The notes beneath the pieces were generated by a model. That model saw only the letters and a list, made by a program, of their open reading frames with translations. It was not told where the DNA came from and did not search any database. The position numbers were made by a program, and so were the translations under genes. This document shows positions 36,740 through 48,375 of a DNA stretch of 64,000 nucleotides, piece after piece. The stretch is from positions 5,001-69,000 of the forward strand of contig JACEFZ010014612.1 of assembly GCA_014155875.1 (NCBI GenBank). The letters are read 5' to 3'. Numbering within the stretch: position 1 is the first letter of the stretch; every line of letters begins with the position of its first letter. Origin of the DNA: Cepaea nemoralis (lineage: Eukaryota; Mollusca; Gastropoda; Stylommatophora; Helicidae).

Positions 36740-36961
36740 CTTAAACTCAGAGAGTAAGTGAATAGGTAAATGTATATTAAATTTCAATCTCAAGTGCACA
36801 ACTGGTTATATTATACGACCACAACACGTCGTATGTCGGTCAGTCTGTGTCAGGAAGAGTATAGACAATAGCCAGGCACGGTAGGCAGAACCTATTGATA
36901 GTAGACAAGAATATCTGTCCCCTATCAGTATATCAGCCAGAACTCCACCAGGATTTCAAAT

Positions 36962-36980
36962 ATCCCGCGACGTGCCCCCA
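36962..36980 (-). promoter_or_regulatory. Primer binding site, tRNA-Pro-like (outer element)
   Basis: Minus strand TGGGGGCACGTCGCGGGAT begins 5 nt after the LTR end. It closely resembles the tRNA-Pro binding site used by several retroelements (TGGGGGCTCGTCCGGGAT) with one substitution and one extra base. Confidence 0.6.
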
Positions 36981-36985
36981 GAAAT

Positions 36986-39120
36986 TGTAACAAGCTACGT
37001 GGAGGGTCCCAAATAACTATGTAACAATATTTCAAAATTATTCTTTCGCCCTGGCTGGGATAGGTCTTTGCTTGCCAACCCTCCTCCGTTCCCCGGACTC
37101 ACTGTCACTCTCTCTTACGACCTTGGGACCTATTCCCTGATGTATCTTTCTGGCTGATCCATAGATAACACGGTGATCGTTGGAATAAACTAAAACGTGA
37201 TTTATGAACCTAATAAAGGACAGCACAGGAAAACATTAAGGCAGTTAAAACAGATAGTTCTAAACAGACAAAACCGGGACACAGAGTTCATTTCAGACAC
37301 AGAGCATCATGGCTTTACATCATAGACCAAGCTGTAGTCAAGGTCCGTTCTGTCCACATATCGCTCACCAAATCAGAAGTCCTCCTTGCTTTCCCTCCCG
37401 GTACGTTTGGCTAACAACAGTTCTCCGTGGAACCAGACTAATGTTCGTGGGAAAATGTCCTGTGATCCCTGGTCACAATGCTAAGTGAAAGTTCTTACAC
37501 AAGGAAATAGTTCCTGAGCGGGAATTGGGTAGGTATCCTTCACTGTCTCAGACAAGGATGGGTGGGTCTGATATTTAGGTTGGGTTCAGTCCAGAATACA
37601 AACTGACTCGATCTTAGCGTATATCGAGATGACTGGCGAGGTGTTGGAAAGACTGATGGTCATTCTTTCGGGCTAGCTGTGGCTCTATCTGGTAGAGATC
37701 ATACCCTTAGACCTGGCATGGCCTAAAACTTGACATGGCCTCGTCTTCAACATACTTTCTGCGTATAGCCCTGTCGAGACCTTCAGCTCTGTTCCTACTT
37801 TCAAAAAAGGAAGGACCCTGTAAAGGATAAACAATTGTGAGAGTCTCCAGCCTAAACTTCTGGTACAGCCGACATGGAGACTCCTAATGGTCTCAGCACA
37901 TCAGCTGCTATCAACAAAATATATAATATTAATAGATATATATTTTTTACCAGACCTGCGTGAATTAGCCTGACCTGACTAGAGGTCCTGGATTGGCGGC
38001 GTCTTTTCTAGACTAGGCCTTTAGCTTGACGAAGTCCTGTCGTTTGACACCAGGTACTTTTTGCCTACAAGACTCACTCTCCACACTCATACCAAGCCTT
38101 TATTATTATTGGGCACATTCATTTCCAGGCTTATCTCTCACTTGCAAACCATGCCTTTCTCACGATAAAGCTCTTGTGGTGTTGTGTGGGTAATTATCGG
38201 TATGTAAAGAAGTGTCGTTCCCCATTCCCAGCAAGAATAGGAAGGAAGATACTACTCCTCCCGGCCGCTGCTCTTGTCTGAGCTGTCGCCGCAATGTACC
38301 GACAGTGCCTCACCTTACACGTAGAACTAGATGATATTCTCGACCAGCAACTAGTCAGTTCACCCGGCCACCCTATCCGCTAAAAGATGAAAGAGATAGC
38401 ACTGTGGATAGCCTCTTCCGGCTCAAGAAGATAGATCATAGATTGGGGGACTCCATCCCCACGGAGCCCTTCCCTCCTTCCGGCATACTGTAGCTATCCA
38501 ATGATTATATTCAAATGAAAGATGCCACTAAGTAGAGGTAAAGCCGTAGGAAGAAAGATAGCACTCGTCTATCGGCTGCCAAGAACAAGCGATATCATTT
38601 GGGAAATATTTATTGTTCAGATTTGTTCCCTTGCCATGCCAAGATCAAGACGCTTAGCCAGATTGGCTAACGGTCACCCCCTCCCAATATGGCAAGACTG
38701 CGGTTTCACCAATTCATCTCAGTAGTCAAGACAATAGAGATTTATAAGTGTAGGACTAATTACAACCTAAGATTACCTTTCATAGACCAGCAGTATGCTG
38801 CACTTAAAATGTCCCAATCTTCAACTTGACATCTTCACATTATGCATTGGGTAACGGTAGGTCTAGAAACAGACATGAATTCTCCCCCCGAAGTTGAACC
38901 CGTGTGTATTTGGTGCAAGACGCCCTAGCGGGTTTTCCCCAAAGAAAAGACATATCTCTAATTATTCTATTACCAAGATCGTGTTGATAAGTATCCGAGA
39001 GAACTATCTTCCCTAGTGATTGAGCGAATAAGAGAACTGAGGGTTCCCGAAAGCTGTTTCCCCCTGTTTACCCAAACCCAAAGAAGGCCTGAGGACATGG
39101 GCCACTGACGTTTTGTCACA
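36986..39120 (-). mobile_element. Outer element 5' LTR, complete (2.1 kb)
   Basis: Read on the minus strand it starts TGTGACAAAACG at 39120 and ends CTTGTTACA at 36986, giving TG/CA ends and an unusually long LTR. Its two parts match 16117-17337 (direct) and 11373-12263 (inverted), about nine substitutions in total. Short frames inside (37038-37226, 38522-38725) recur in the other copy and are non-coding. Confidence 0.9.
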
Positions 39121-39125
39121 TCCAC
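39121..39125. repeat. Outer element TSD, right copy (TCCAC)
   Basis: It directly abuts the LTR start. It pairs with the inverted copy at 12264-12268. Confidence 0.75.
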
Positions 39126-40015
39126 CTATATAATTCGCATGCTTTATCGCCATAATAATGATTTCCTCAACATGACGAACTCATAGACTACTCCTATTTT
39201 TTTCATTAGTTACAATTTGTGTGTACTTTCACTTGTCTCACCAGCCTCTTACGTTCACTAATTTGAAATTAAATTCATCTGATTACATTTTTTTTGTTTA
39301 AACTAGAATCTTGTTCGTTCACTGGGCTAATGCAGGTCTAGTCTCGTGGGTGGTCTGTTGAAATTAAGTCACACTCTTGCATATGTGTATGTCAAACGAA
39401 TATAACATTTCACACTTCTCTTGATAATGAAAACTGTTCCTCTATTTATTTATGCTGTGAAGATATTTGTTGGTGTGTAAGAGTATTAATGTCGGGTTAG
39501 TTCACTTTTGTCTTGGAGGTTGGGGGTTCAAGTGTACAGATAGCTTACATCTGTCTTATCTGGGAAGGTACCATTCCACAAATTCTGTCAGACTTTTATC
39601 GGCGATGTCTGCAGGCAAAAGGTGAACCCCTAACTTTCGTATTGCCCTGCGATAGTATGTATGTTTGCCTGTATGTATGTCTGTGTGTTTGTCTGTTTGT
39701 GTGAATGTATGTGAGTGAGTATGTGTGCGTGTGCGATTGTATTTATGTGTGTGCGTGTGTGTGTTTGTGCTTGTGTGTGGTTGTCTGTGTGTGTGTATGT
39801 GTGTGATTTTGCGTTTGCGTGTCAGTGATTGCCTGTGTGCGTGCATATGTAATTGTATGTGTGTGCGTGTGTGAATGTGTGATTGTCTGTGTATGTATGT
39901 GTGTGTATGCATATGTGTCTGTATGTGTATGTGTATGTGTGTGTCTATGCCTGTCTCATAACATGGTAATATGCACTGTTTATGTTCACGCGATTCATAT
40001 TACATATGTCATTGA
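39126..40015. other. No gene; GT-rich low complexity at 39655-39955
   Basis: AT-rich spacer, then about 300 bp of irregular TGTGTG/TATG repeats (39655-39955) that give artificial frames on both strands. Confidence 0.7.
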
Positions 40016-40017
40016 TG

Positions 40018-40412
40018 TTTTCGATCAACTCTGTTGCTGATATTTCTCCAGGTCACTGTCCTTCCAGTATCATTTCTGTTGGTCTGCGGTTACCACAGTT
40101 TTCACGGATCTGTTCAATTGTTCCAATTTTCTACAATGCCCCTATTCTCAACACATGACCACAGCATGCTGTTTGTCTCTTTCTTATTGTTATAAATTAT
40201 ATTATAGTTTCATTAGTCTCTTCAAGTTAATTGTTGTTAGTTTCTCTGGCACTCCAAGGTATTCGCAAAATCTAAAGCTGAAATCACATCTCCGTTGCTA
40301 TTATACTCTTCTTGATTTGTTCATTTGCGTTCAAATATTTATTGCCATAAAGCAAAACATGTTCTATGTAACATTGCAGCTCTCTCTTTCTTACATTCAT
40401 TGACGTAATGCA
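40018..40412 (-). pseudogene. Decayed RTE-like LINE 3' coding remnant
   Basis: Base-level resemblance to the C-terminal coding part of the LINE at 59037-60537: shared phrases include CAACTCTG(C/T)TGCTGATAT, GCTGTTTGTCTCT.TCTTATTGTT, AGTTTCATTAG and TCTCTTTCTTACATTCA in the same order. Many indels destroy the frame. It lies about 100 bp downstream of the GPCR stop. Confidence 0.7.
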
Positions 40413-40516
40413 TCAGTTACTTTTAATTTTCTCAAATACAGCTTTATATTTATGTAGAAGAAAATATTGCTTTCTAATAGAACCAGATCTTTATAACTGT
40501 GAAATCCATTAATGCT

Positions 40517-41497
40517 TCATTGTAGTTGTGTAGTTTTTGAGTTTCTAGTATGCAGTTTGCTTGGTTTTCTTAAACTGTTGTTAGCACCGACGTAAATAAT
40601 GAAGTCTCCGACTGCGTTGACAGAAAATAAAAATACCTGAACTGTTTCTAAAACCATTTTGACAGGTACATCCTGGTTTATGGACTCACTCTTGGTAAAG
40701 TACTCAATCACAAAAGCAAAGCCACTGCATAAAATATAAAGTACACAAACACTGAGCAATGTTTTTGTCGTCTTTGATATAGACTTTTTGTTGTTTAGTT
40801 TTATTTGGCTTGCTGTGATGTGTTTCCGCCTGTTGGTAATTAACGTGATCTGCACCCCAATAACTATACAACCTACGGTTACCAAACTAATTGGTATTAT
40901 TCCTGTCAAGTAATTAGTCATACTTGATATTAGGCCATACAGTCCGCTCTTAACATCATTGACATAGGTCCATGTGTAAAATTGCTGACCTACAATGTTG
41001 CCTTGAATCAAGACGTGTTTAAACTGCAGACACAATATATAAGTATACAGAAAATAAGCCCCGTCTAAAATATAAATACAGGCAACAGTAATCATTGCAC
41101 GCCGGGGCGTTAAGATCAAATAGACTTTGAGGGGACACAAAATGGCTAAAATACGTTCTCCTGTTATTAGAACAGGAATTGTCAATGCGGAATACATGCC
41201 TATAATATGGCCCGATAGAAACAGCATGTACAATACATACATCATGTAATTAACAGCTTCAGAAAACATGAATCCTGGCGGATCATTCTCTGCATATATA
41301 TACATAGGAATATTGTTGATGCCCGTGAGAAACAAAACATCAGACACAGCCAAGGCCATGAGAAGAACATTGGAACATTTTCTGAACCCCTGTCGGGTCA
41401 GTATGATGATGCTAGTCAAATTACCAGCTATTCCCAACACGCTGGTACACGGGATATTATATAGTGAAATGCTTGATATATTTTGTAGGCGAGTTCT
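40517..41497 (-). CDS. Class-A-like seven-transmembrane receptor (chemosensory type)
   Basis: A plasma-membrane receptor by fold. The frame is open from 41497 (after a TGA at 41498-41500) to the stop at 40517, with no intron and no in-frame ATG upstream of TM1. Seven hydrophobic segments are visible: TM1 with GNLTSIIIL, TM2 with LMALAVSD (conserved N and D), TM3 followed by GERILAILCPL in place of DRY, a TPRR loop, TM4, TM5, TM6 after a basic loop, and TM7 with NAVGDFIIYV in place of NPxxY. The ERxLxIxxPLK..TPRR pattern recalls gastropod chemosensory receptor families. An N-glycosylation-rich N-terminus (NNTNNANQT, NIT) is encoded just upstream at 41503-41658 but in another frame, so the gene has a frameshift, a 5' exon with an acceptor near the CAG at 41501, or a sequence error. 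Ligand unknown. Possibly a pseudogene. Confidence 0.75.
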   Translation of the reverse strand, partial: RTRLQNISSISLYNIPCTSVLGIAGNLTSIIILTRQGFRKCSNVLLMALAVSDVLFLTGINNIPMYIYAENDPPGFMFSEAVNYMMYVLYMLFLSGHIIGMYSALTIPVLITGERILAILCPLKVYLILTPRRAMITVACIYILDGAYFLYTYILCLQFKHVLIQGNIVGQQFYTWTYVNDVKSGLYGLISSMTNYLTGIIPISLVTVGCIVIGVQITLITNRRKHITASQIKLNNKKSISKTTKTLLSVCVLYILCSGFAFVIEYFTKSESINQDVPVKMVLETVQVFLFSVNAVGDFIIYVGANNSLRKPSKLHTRNSKTTQLQ

Positions 41498-41658
41498 TCA
41501 CTGAGTATTAAGCGATATGTTTGTTCGGTGGTCACTGAGACCACTACAGTTATATTGGTGGACATCTTTATATGTAGAAGAATCGTCGTGCTTGTTTGAT
41601 TTGCATTATTTGTGTTATTTACAATTGATGCATGGTTACTATGCAGGCGTATATTCAA

Positions 41659-42984
41659 ACAAATTGGGTACAGACACTCAACGTATGTCTTCGTTTAATG
41701 ACCATTTGTTACCGCTGACTGTGCTGTGAGAAATACACAGCCGTGCGTAAAAAGTCAGTCCATTTTCAACATTAACAAGAGAGTAACAGCTAAAACGCAA
41801 ATACATATAATTGTAGGTCATAGTACTGTACACACGGCATCGTTTTCTTAACGATTATATTGGTTATATAATTATAAATTTGCAACAGCGTGCAAATACT
41901 GGCAAAGATCGATATTACATTTTCGTGATTTTCTTTGTGAATCGTTCTAGCCAACTGTTGAGAGCTCTCAGTCAAACAGTCATAATAAAGATATTTCTAA
42001 TATGCATTAATACAGAAAACAGCGATTGTTTTCTTTCTACGTAATATAAGTTGGTATTTCGTCATTAAGGTCAACGGGTCACGAATATAATAAACGTGTG
42101 AAGGTCCATTACTCAAGGAAGAAATTCTTTCCTTCAATGCGATGTAATTTAGTGAAGAGTCAATTAAAACGCTGTGGTGGTAGCTAAAGGTGAAGTGCAT
42201 TATTGTAAATCCAGCTAATTCATCCTCTTTTCGCAAATCCTTATACTTTTTTAATTGAGGAAATAACTCTTATCAGACACAATGAAAATAACTCTGTTGA
42301 CACAATGCATCGTTAGGTTTTGTACCCACATTTGCTTCGCAAATTCTAAATTGTCGCATGTTCTAATTCGCTAAATTGTGTCCTTTAAATCACGTGTTAT
42401 TTGCAAGAAATTATTTTACTTAAAGGTTACAGAGGCGGGAAACAAGAAGGTGACAAATGTCGCGTAAAAAGTAATAAGTTATTGTAAAATGTAATCTCTG
42501 GAACAATTTGACACGCGTTGAGAAAAGGAACTTATTCATTGGATGAACGATTATTCTCTGTTCGCAGACAAGCTGATTGTTGATATAACCAAGCTAAATA
42601 TGTGCTAAAATAGTGACTATTTCATACTGAGGGCAAAATATATGGCTGGTGCACTAGTTCACCGGTGCTATAGATGGAGTTTCACATCCTTACCCGAATA
42701 CGTATTTTTCGCGAAAAAATAGTTATGGGGTTAATCTAATTTTTCCTTCTGCAAATAACTCCTGTTAAAACATATCCTGTGTCTATTAGATGTATGTTAT
42801 CTTTACACCTCACATACACACTCTGGTGGTCTGAGACTCGCTGAATGAATTATTTCATTGAACTCATTCGAGTTTGATTGTCACTAATTTGAACACATTA
42901 GCGGTTCCGCCATGGGCACGCAGACATGATCAAGACCTGTTTATGGAACACGTGCAGTGCTTCATTGAACAAAGATACGCAGGA
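41659..42984. other. No recognised gene upstream of the receptor
   Basis: AT-rich. Minus frames at 41790-41975 and 41997-42236 are short and unrecognised. No clear promoter motif was identified. Confidence 0.5.
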
Positions 42985-45842
42985 AGGCGGGGCGACTGAA
43001 CGCCTTCGGGTAGGCAGGGCGACTGAACTCACTTAGGTATAAGCAGAGCGACTGAATCCCCTTAGGTATAGACAGGGCGACTAAACCCCCTTAGGTATAG
43101 ACAGGGCGACTGAACCCCCTTAGGTATAGACAGGGCGACTGAACCCCCTTAGGTATAAACAGAGCGACTGAACCCGCTTAGGTCTAGTCAGAGCGACTGA
43201 ACCCCCTTAGGTATAGACATTGCGACTGAACCCACTTAGGTATAGGCAGAGCGACTAAATTCCCTTAGACATAGGAATACTACCTATATACTACCTATAA
43301 CCCCTTAGGTATAGGCAGAGTGACTGAATTCCCTTAGACATAGGAATACTACCTATATACTACCTATAACCCCTTAGGTATAGGCAGAGTGACTGAATTC
43401 CCTTAGACATAGGAATACTACCTATATACTACCTATAACCCCTTAGGTATAGGCAGAGTGACTGAATTCCCTTAGACATAGGAATACTACCTATATACTA
43501 CCTATAACCCCTTAGGTATAGGCAGAGTGACTGAATTCCACCAGATATAGGAAGAGCGACTGAATTCCCTCAGATATAAGCAGGACGAATTAACTCCCTT
43601 AAATGGCTGGGCGACTGAACTCACTCGGGTAGGCAGGAAGAGTGAACTCCATTAGGTAGGCTGGGAGAGTGAACTCCATCAAGTAGGCAGGGAGAGCGAA
43701 CTCCATCAGGTATAGGCTAGGAGACTGAACTCCATCAGGTAGGCAGGGAGACTAAACTCCATCAGGTAGGCAGGAGACTGAACTCCATCAAGTAAGCTGT
43801 TAGACTCAACTCTATCAGGTATAGGCTGGGAGACTGAACTCCAATAGGTAGGCAGAGAGACTAAACTCAATCAGGTAGGCAGGAAACTGAACTCCATCAA
43901 GTAGGCTGTTAGACTCAACTCTATCAGGTATAGGCTGGGAAAATAAACTCCATCAGGTAGGCAGAGAGACTGAACTTCATCAGGTAGGCTGTTAGACTGA
44001 GCTCCATCAGGTAGGCAGGGAGAGCGAACTCCATCAGGTAGGCAGGGAGAGCGAACTCCATCAGGTAGGCTGGGAGACTGAACTCCATCAGGTAGTCTGG
44101 GAGACTGAACTCCATCAGATACTCAGGGCGACTGAACTCCATCAGGTTAGGCAGGGAGAGCGAACTCCGTCAGGTAGGCAGGGAGAGCGAACTCCATCAG
44201 GTAAGCAGGGAGAGCGAACTCCATCAGGTAGGCATTTAGAGCGAACTCCATCGGGTAGGCAGGAAGACTGAACTCCATCAGGTAGGCAGGAAGACTGAAC
44301 TCCATCAGGTAGGCAGGAAGACTGAACTCCATCAGGTAGGCAGGAAGACTGAACTCCATCAGGTAGGCAGGAAGACTGAACTCCATCAGGTAGGCAGGAA
44401 GACTGAACTCCATCAGGTAGGCAGGAAGACTGAACTCCATCAAGTAGGCAGGGTGACTGAACTCCATCAGGTAGGCAGGAAGACTGAACTCCATCAAGTA
44501 GGCAGGGTGACTGAACTCCATCAGGTAGGCAGGAAGACTGAACTCCATCAGGTAGACAGGGTGACTGAACTCCATCAGGTAGGCAGGAAGACTGAACTCC
44601 ATCAGGTAGGCAGGAAGACTGAACTCCATCAGGTAGGCAGGAAGACTTAACTCCATCAGGTAGGCAGGGTGACTGAACTCCATCAGGTAGGCAAGGTGAC
44701 TGAACTCCATCAGGTAGGCAGGAAGAGCGAACTCCATCAGGTAGGCAGGGTGACTGAACTCCATCAGATAGGCAGGAAGAGCGAACTCCATCAGGTAGGC
44801 AGGGTGACTGAACATCATCAGGTAGGCAGGAAGACTGAACTCCATCAGGTAGGCAGGAAGACTGAATTCCATCAGGTAGGCAGGGTGACTGAACTCCATC
44901 AGGTAGGCTGGAGACTGATTTTCATCAGGTAGGCTGGGAGACTCAACTCCATCAGGTATAGGCTGGGGGACTGAACTCCATCAGGTAGACAGGGTCACTG
45001 AACTCCTTCAGGTATAGGCTAGGAGACTGATCTCTATCAGGTAGACAGGAAGAGTGAACTCCATCAGGTAGGCAGGAAGAGTGAACTCCATCAGGTAGGC
45101 AGGAAGAGTGAGCTCCATCAGGTAGGCAGGGCTACTGAACTCCGTCAGGTAGGCAGGGAGAGTGAACTCCTTCAGGTATTGGCAGGGCGACTGAACTCTT
45201 TAAGGTAGGCAGGGCGACTGAACTCCGTCAGGTAGGCAGGGAGAGTGAACTCCATCAGGTAGGCTGTGCGACTGAACTCCATCAGGTAGGCAGGGCAACT
45301 GAACACCCTCGTGTAGGCTGTGCGACTGAACTCCTTCAGGTATTGGCAGGGCGACTGAACTCTTTAAGGTAGGCAGGGCGACTGAACTCCCCCAGGTATA
45401 GAAAGGGCGACTGAACTCCCTCAGGTATAGACAGCTGAACTCCCTCAGGTATAGACAGGGTGACTGATCTCCCTCAGGTATAGACAGGGTGACTGAACTC
45501 CCTCAGGTATAGACAGGGTGACTGAACTCCCTCAGGTAAAGACAGCGTGACTGAACTCCCTCAGGTATAGACAGGGTGACTGAACTCCCTCAGGTATAGA
45601 AGGGGCGACTGAACTCCCTCAGGTATAGAAGGGGCGACTGAACTCCCTCAGGTATAGACAGGGTGACTGAACTCCCTCAGGTATAGAAGGGGCGGCTGAA
45701 CTCCCTCAGGTATATACAGGGTGACTGAACTCCCTCAGTTATAGACAGGGAGACTGAACTCCCTCAGGTATAGACAGGGTGACTGAACTCCCTCAGGTAT
45801 AGACAGGGCGACTGAACTCCCTCAGGTATAGACAGGGCGAGT
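42985..45842. repeat. 27-29 bp minisatellite array (about 2.9 kb, ~100 units)
   Basis: Unit of the form GACTGAACTCCATCAGGTAG plus GCAGGAA. The central part (about 43600-45300) has a 27-bp period and the right part a 29-bp period (GGTATAGACAGGGTGACTGA and so on). Because 27 is a multiple of three, both strands stay open for hundreds of bases: minus 44147-44899 reads MEFSLPAYL repeats and plus 44453-44932 reads TELHQVGRK repeats. No start context, splice site or flanking coding sequence supports a protein. Confidence 0.95.
43252..43540. repeat. 69-bp higher-order repeat inside the minisatellite
   Basis: About four near-identical 69-bp units, each one minisatellite unit plus ACATAGGAATACTACCTATA and TACTACCTATAACC. 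Starts of TGACTGAATT are spaced exactly 69 bp (43321, 43390, 43459, 43528). Confidence 0.9.
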
Positions 45843-46494
45843 CTATGACAAAGAATGGATGTATTTCTGCAGCTAAGACCAGACTGCAAGGATATCAGTC
45901 AAACGGGGTGACAACAGACACGAATAAATATTACAACATGAATTAAAAGCGCATTTCTTTGGAAAATCTCAACCCATAGGCAGATAAAGGGAACACGTGC
46001 GCAATCATCACAACAGGGGACGAATAATTGGTCCATCATCATCCAGCAAAAATAAAACCCGTTTGGATGTTATGGAAAGATCTTGTTGCACGGTTTGCTT
46101 GAAAAAAAAAACCAAAAACAAAGACGGAACGTTAGATTTTGCCCACTGATAAAGAGCGTAATGTGGCAACCCAAAGTATAATAGTCAACGACAACATAAC
46201 GGATGTCGTCAGTCGCTACACTCTGAGGTAGATACCGAAGACTTATATGAGCATTTGCAGGCTAATTGTTCGATGTACAATGACGACGATATGTTGATTA
46301 AATAATTACCCGTTTAATTTCTCTATACCCACATGTTTTTCGTCGAAACAATAAGTAAAATAAAATAAAAGACACTTTTAACATCATGTCTGTCTAATTT
46401 CATGAACTAATCAAAGTTTTTGACATAACGAAATGTCATAACTTTTATTAAAATGCCGTACTACCTCAGTATAGTTGGAAAATATGATAATTAG
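45843..46494. other. No recognised gene
   Basis: AT-rich spacer without frames of note. Confidence 0.5.
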
Positions 46495-47236
46495 CCGAAG
46501 ACTAAGCAGCAGCAGCCGGAAGGAGAAGAAGAAGAGTTTGGAAGATGAAGAGGAAGACGCCCGACTAAGAGGAAAAAGAAGAAGCCGAAAGGAGAAGAAG
46601 TAGCGGCAGTCGGAAAAAGTAGAAACAGTCGGAAGAAGAAGCAGCAGCATCCGAAAAAAGAAGCAGCATAAAAAGCAGATGGAAGATTAAAAATAAGCAG
46701 CAGTTGGAAGAAGCAACAACAGCAGCTAGAAGAAACAGCAACAGCAGCGGGAAAAAGCAGCAACAGCAGTAGCAACAGTTTGAAGAAGCAAAATAGCAGC
46801 CTGAAGAAGAATAAACACAGAAGCAGCAGCAGTAGTCGGTAGAAAATAACAAGAAGCAGCAACCAGGAGAAGAATAAGAAGCAATAAACAGCAGCAGCAG
46901 CCGGGAGAAAAAATAAGAAGCAGCAGCAGTCGGAAGGAAAAAGAAGAAATGTGAGCAGTAGTCGAACCAAGAAAAAGAAATAGAAGCAGCAGGTGGAAGA
47001 GAAAGAGAACGCAAGAAGAAGAAGATGAAGCAAGTAGAAGAAGAAGCAAGTAGAAGAAGAAGCAAGAAGAAGAAGAAGCAAGTAGAAGAAGAAGCAAGAA
47101 GAAGACCAAGAAGAAGAAGACGCAAGATGAAGAAGCAAGAAGAAGCTGGAAGAAGAAGTAAATGACGAAGTAGTAAAAGCAGAAAAAAGTAAAAGCTGAA
47201 AGACGAAGGAGAAGCCGAAAGAAGGAGAAGCTCCAT
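46495..47236. repeat. Purine-rich GAAGAAGCAGCAG low-complexity tract
   Basis: About 740 bp of irregular GAA/GCA/CAG-rich sequence, strongly purine-biased on the plus strand. On the minus strand it gives Leu/Ser/Phe/Cys-rich frames in three phases, which are artefacts. A related tract resumes at 48376-48535 after the LINE copy. Confidence 0.9.
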
Positions 47237-48228
47237 CCTTCCATCATGTGCCCTGCCGATAAGGATTGGCGGTCATGTTTTGCCATCTTACTTGATCACC
47301 AGAGCCGTGGATCAGCTTCTTGTTTCTGTCTCGACCATGCCACGTGGCCAAGCCATCCAGATATTTACTTCTCGGTCTTCCCTTTGGTCTCTTCCCTTCC
47401 ATCTTGCAAGTTGTCACCAAGTTCTCTAATTCATTTCTTCTCATAATATGCCCAAACTGTCTACGTCTAAAGTCTCTAATTAGTTTACGATCTTCATTTG
47501 TTTCTTGAAGGACTTGTTCATTGGCCTTTCTGCCTGTTCATGGGATTCTTTGCATTTTCCTCAGAAACCACATTTCCACAGCCATCAGATGTTTTATTCA
47601 GCTGGTCTGCTCATTGTCCACGCTTTACATCCGTACAAAAGTGCAGGTTCTATGTAGCACTTCAACACTCTTTTTCTCGTTTCAATTGATATCTTCTTAT
47701 TGGTCAGTATGTTTCTCATCTTGCAAAAGGCTACCATCACAATAGCAATTCTTGTTCTAGTTTCTTCAAGGCATCTCCCATCAGATATTATGACTGTTCT
47801 AAGATAACTGTACCGATTCACTTGTTTAAGAATATGTCCATTTGCTTGTTTATTACATTGTGGTATTTCCTTCTTCCCAGTGACGACCATAATCTGTGTC
47901 TTGTTACAATTCATTTGTAACCCTTGTTGTTCACTTTGTGGAGCAACCTGTGTTACTAAGTGTTGCAGACAGGTCCTGTTCATTGTCTGCAATCAAGACT
48001 GTGTCATCTGCACATCTAATGTTATTGATGCATCGTCCCACAATGTTTATTCCTTCCATATCTACTATATTTCTGAAAATATTTTCACTGTACTGGGCAA
48101 AAAGATCTAGAGACATTATACATCCCTGTCTCATACCTCTCTTAATAGGTTGATATTGACCGACATCATTATTAATACTGATGGCAGCTTGTTGTTTCCA
48201 ATATATGTTTTTTACAAGTCTAAGGTTG
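47237..48228 (-). pseudogene. RTE-like LINE, RT C-terminal part, 5' truncated
   Basis: From about 48228: NIYWKQQAAI, then RQGCIMSLDLFAQYSENIF, CADDTVLIADN (catalytic DD kept, first residue changed), then after a frameshift KKEIPQCNKQ, RYSYLRTVIISDGRCLEE, LLYGCKAW (47594-47992). The C-terminal block GRPRSKYLDGLATWHGRDR runs to a stop at 47244 and a GATGGAAGGATGG tail. It lacks the endonuclease and RT fingers. Frames are broken at several points. It sits inside a purine-rich tract. Confidence 0.85.
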
Positions 48229-48375
48229 ACATAGTGGGTGCACTTAAATAGTAGACAGTATGTTGATCATGTTAATGTCGTTTCAGTATATTTACATCCT
48301 GCGGACACAATATTTAGACCCAGTACGCCACTGAATATACATCAATAATAGCATTCATAGTGGGCCTGGTTTATC

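Noticed and set aside
12023..38725. Repeated small ORFs in the outer LTRs (12023-12211/37038-37226 and 16738-16941/38522-38725)
   Set aside because: They lie wholly inside LTR sequence, have no family resemblance, and recur because the LTRs are duplicated.
39556..40040. His/Thr-rich or Val/Cys-rich proteins on both strands
   Set aside because: They come from a GT-rich low-complexity tract.
43924..44932. Repetitive MEFSLPAYL or TELHQVGRK protein as a real gene
   Set aside because: Both strands are open only because the minisatellite period is 27 bp. The frame is lost where the period is 29, and there is no flanking coding sequence.
43000..45840. CRISPR array
   Set aside because: Units are head-to-tail without unique spacers, and the context is animal DNA full of retrotransposons.
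46411..47286. Leu/Ser/Phe/Cys-rich membrane proteins on the minus strand
   Set aside because: Three overlapping frames are all open in a GAA/CAG-rich tract, as expected from composition.
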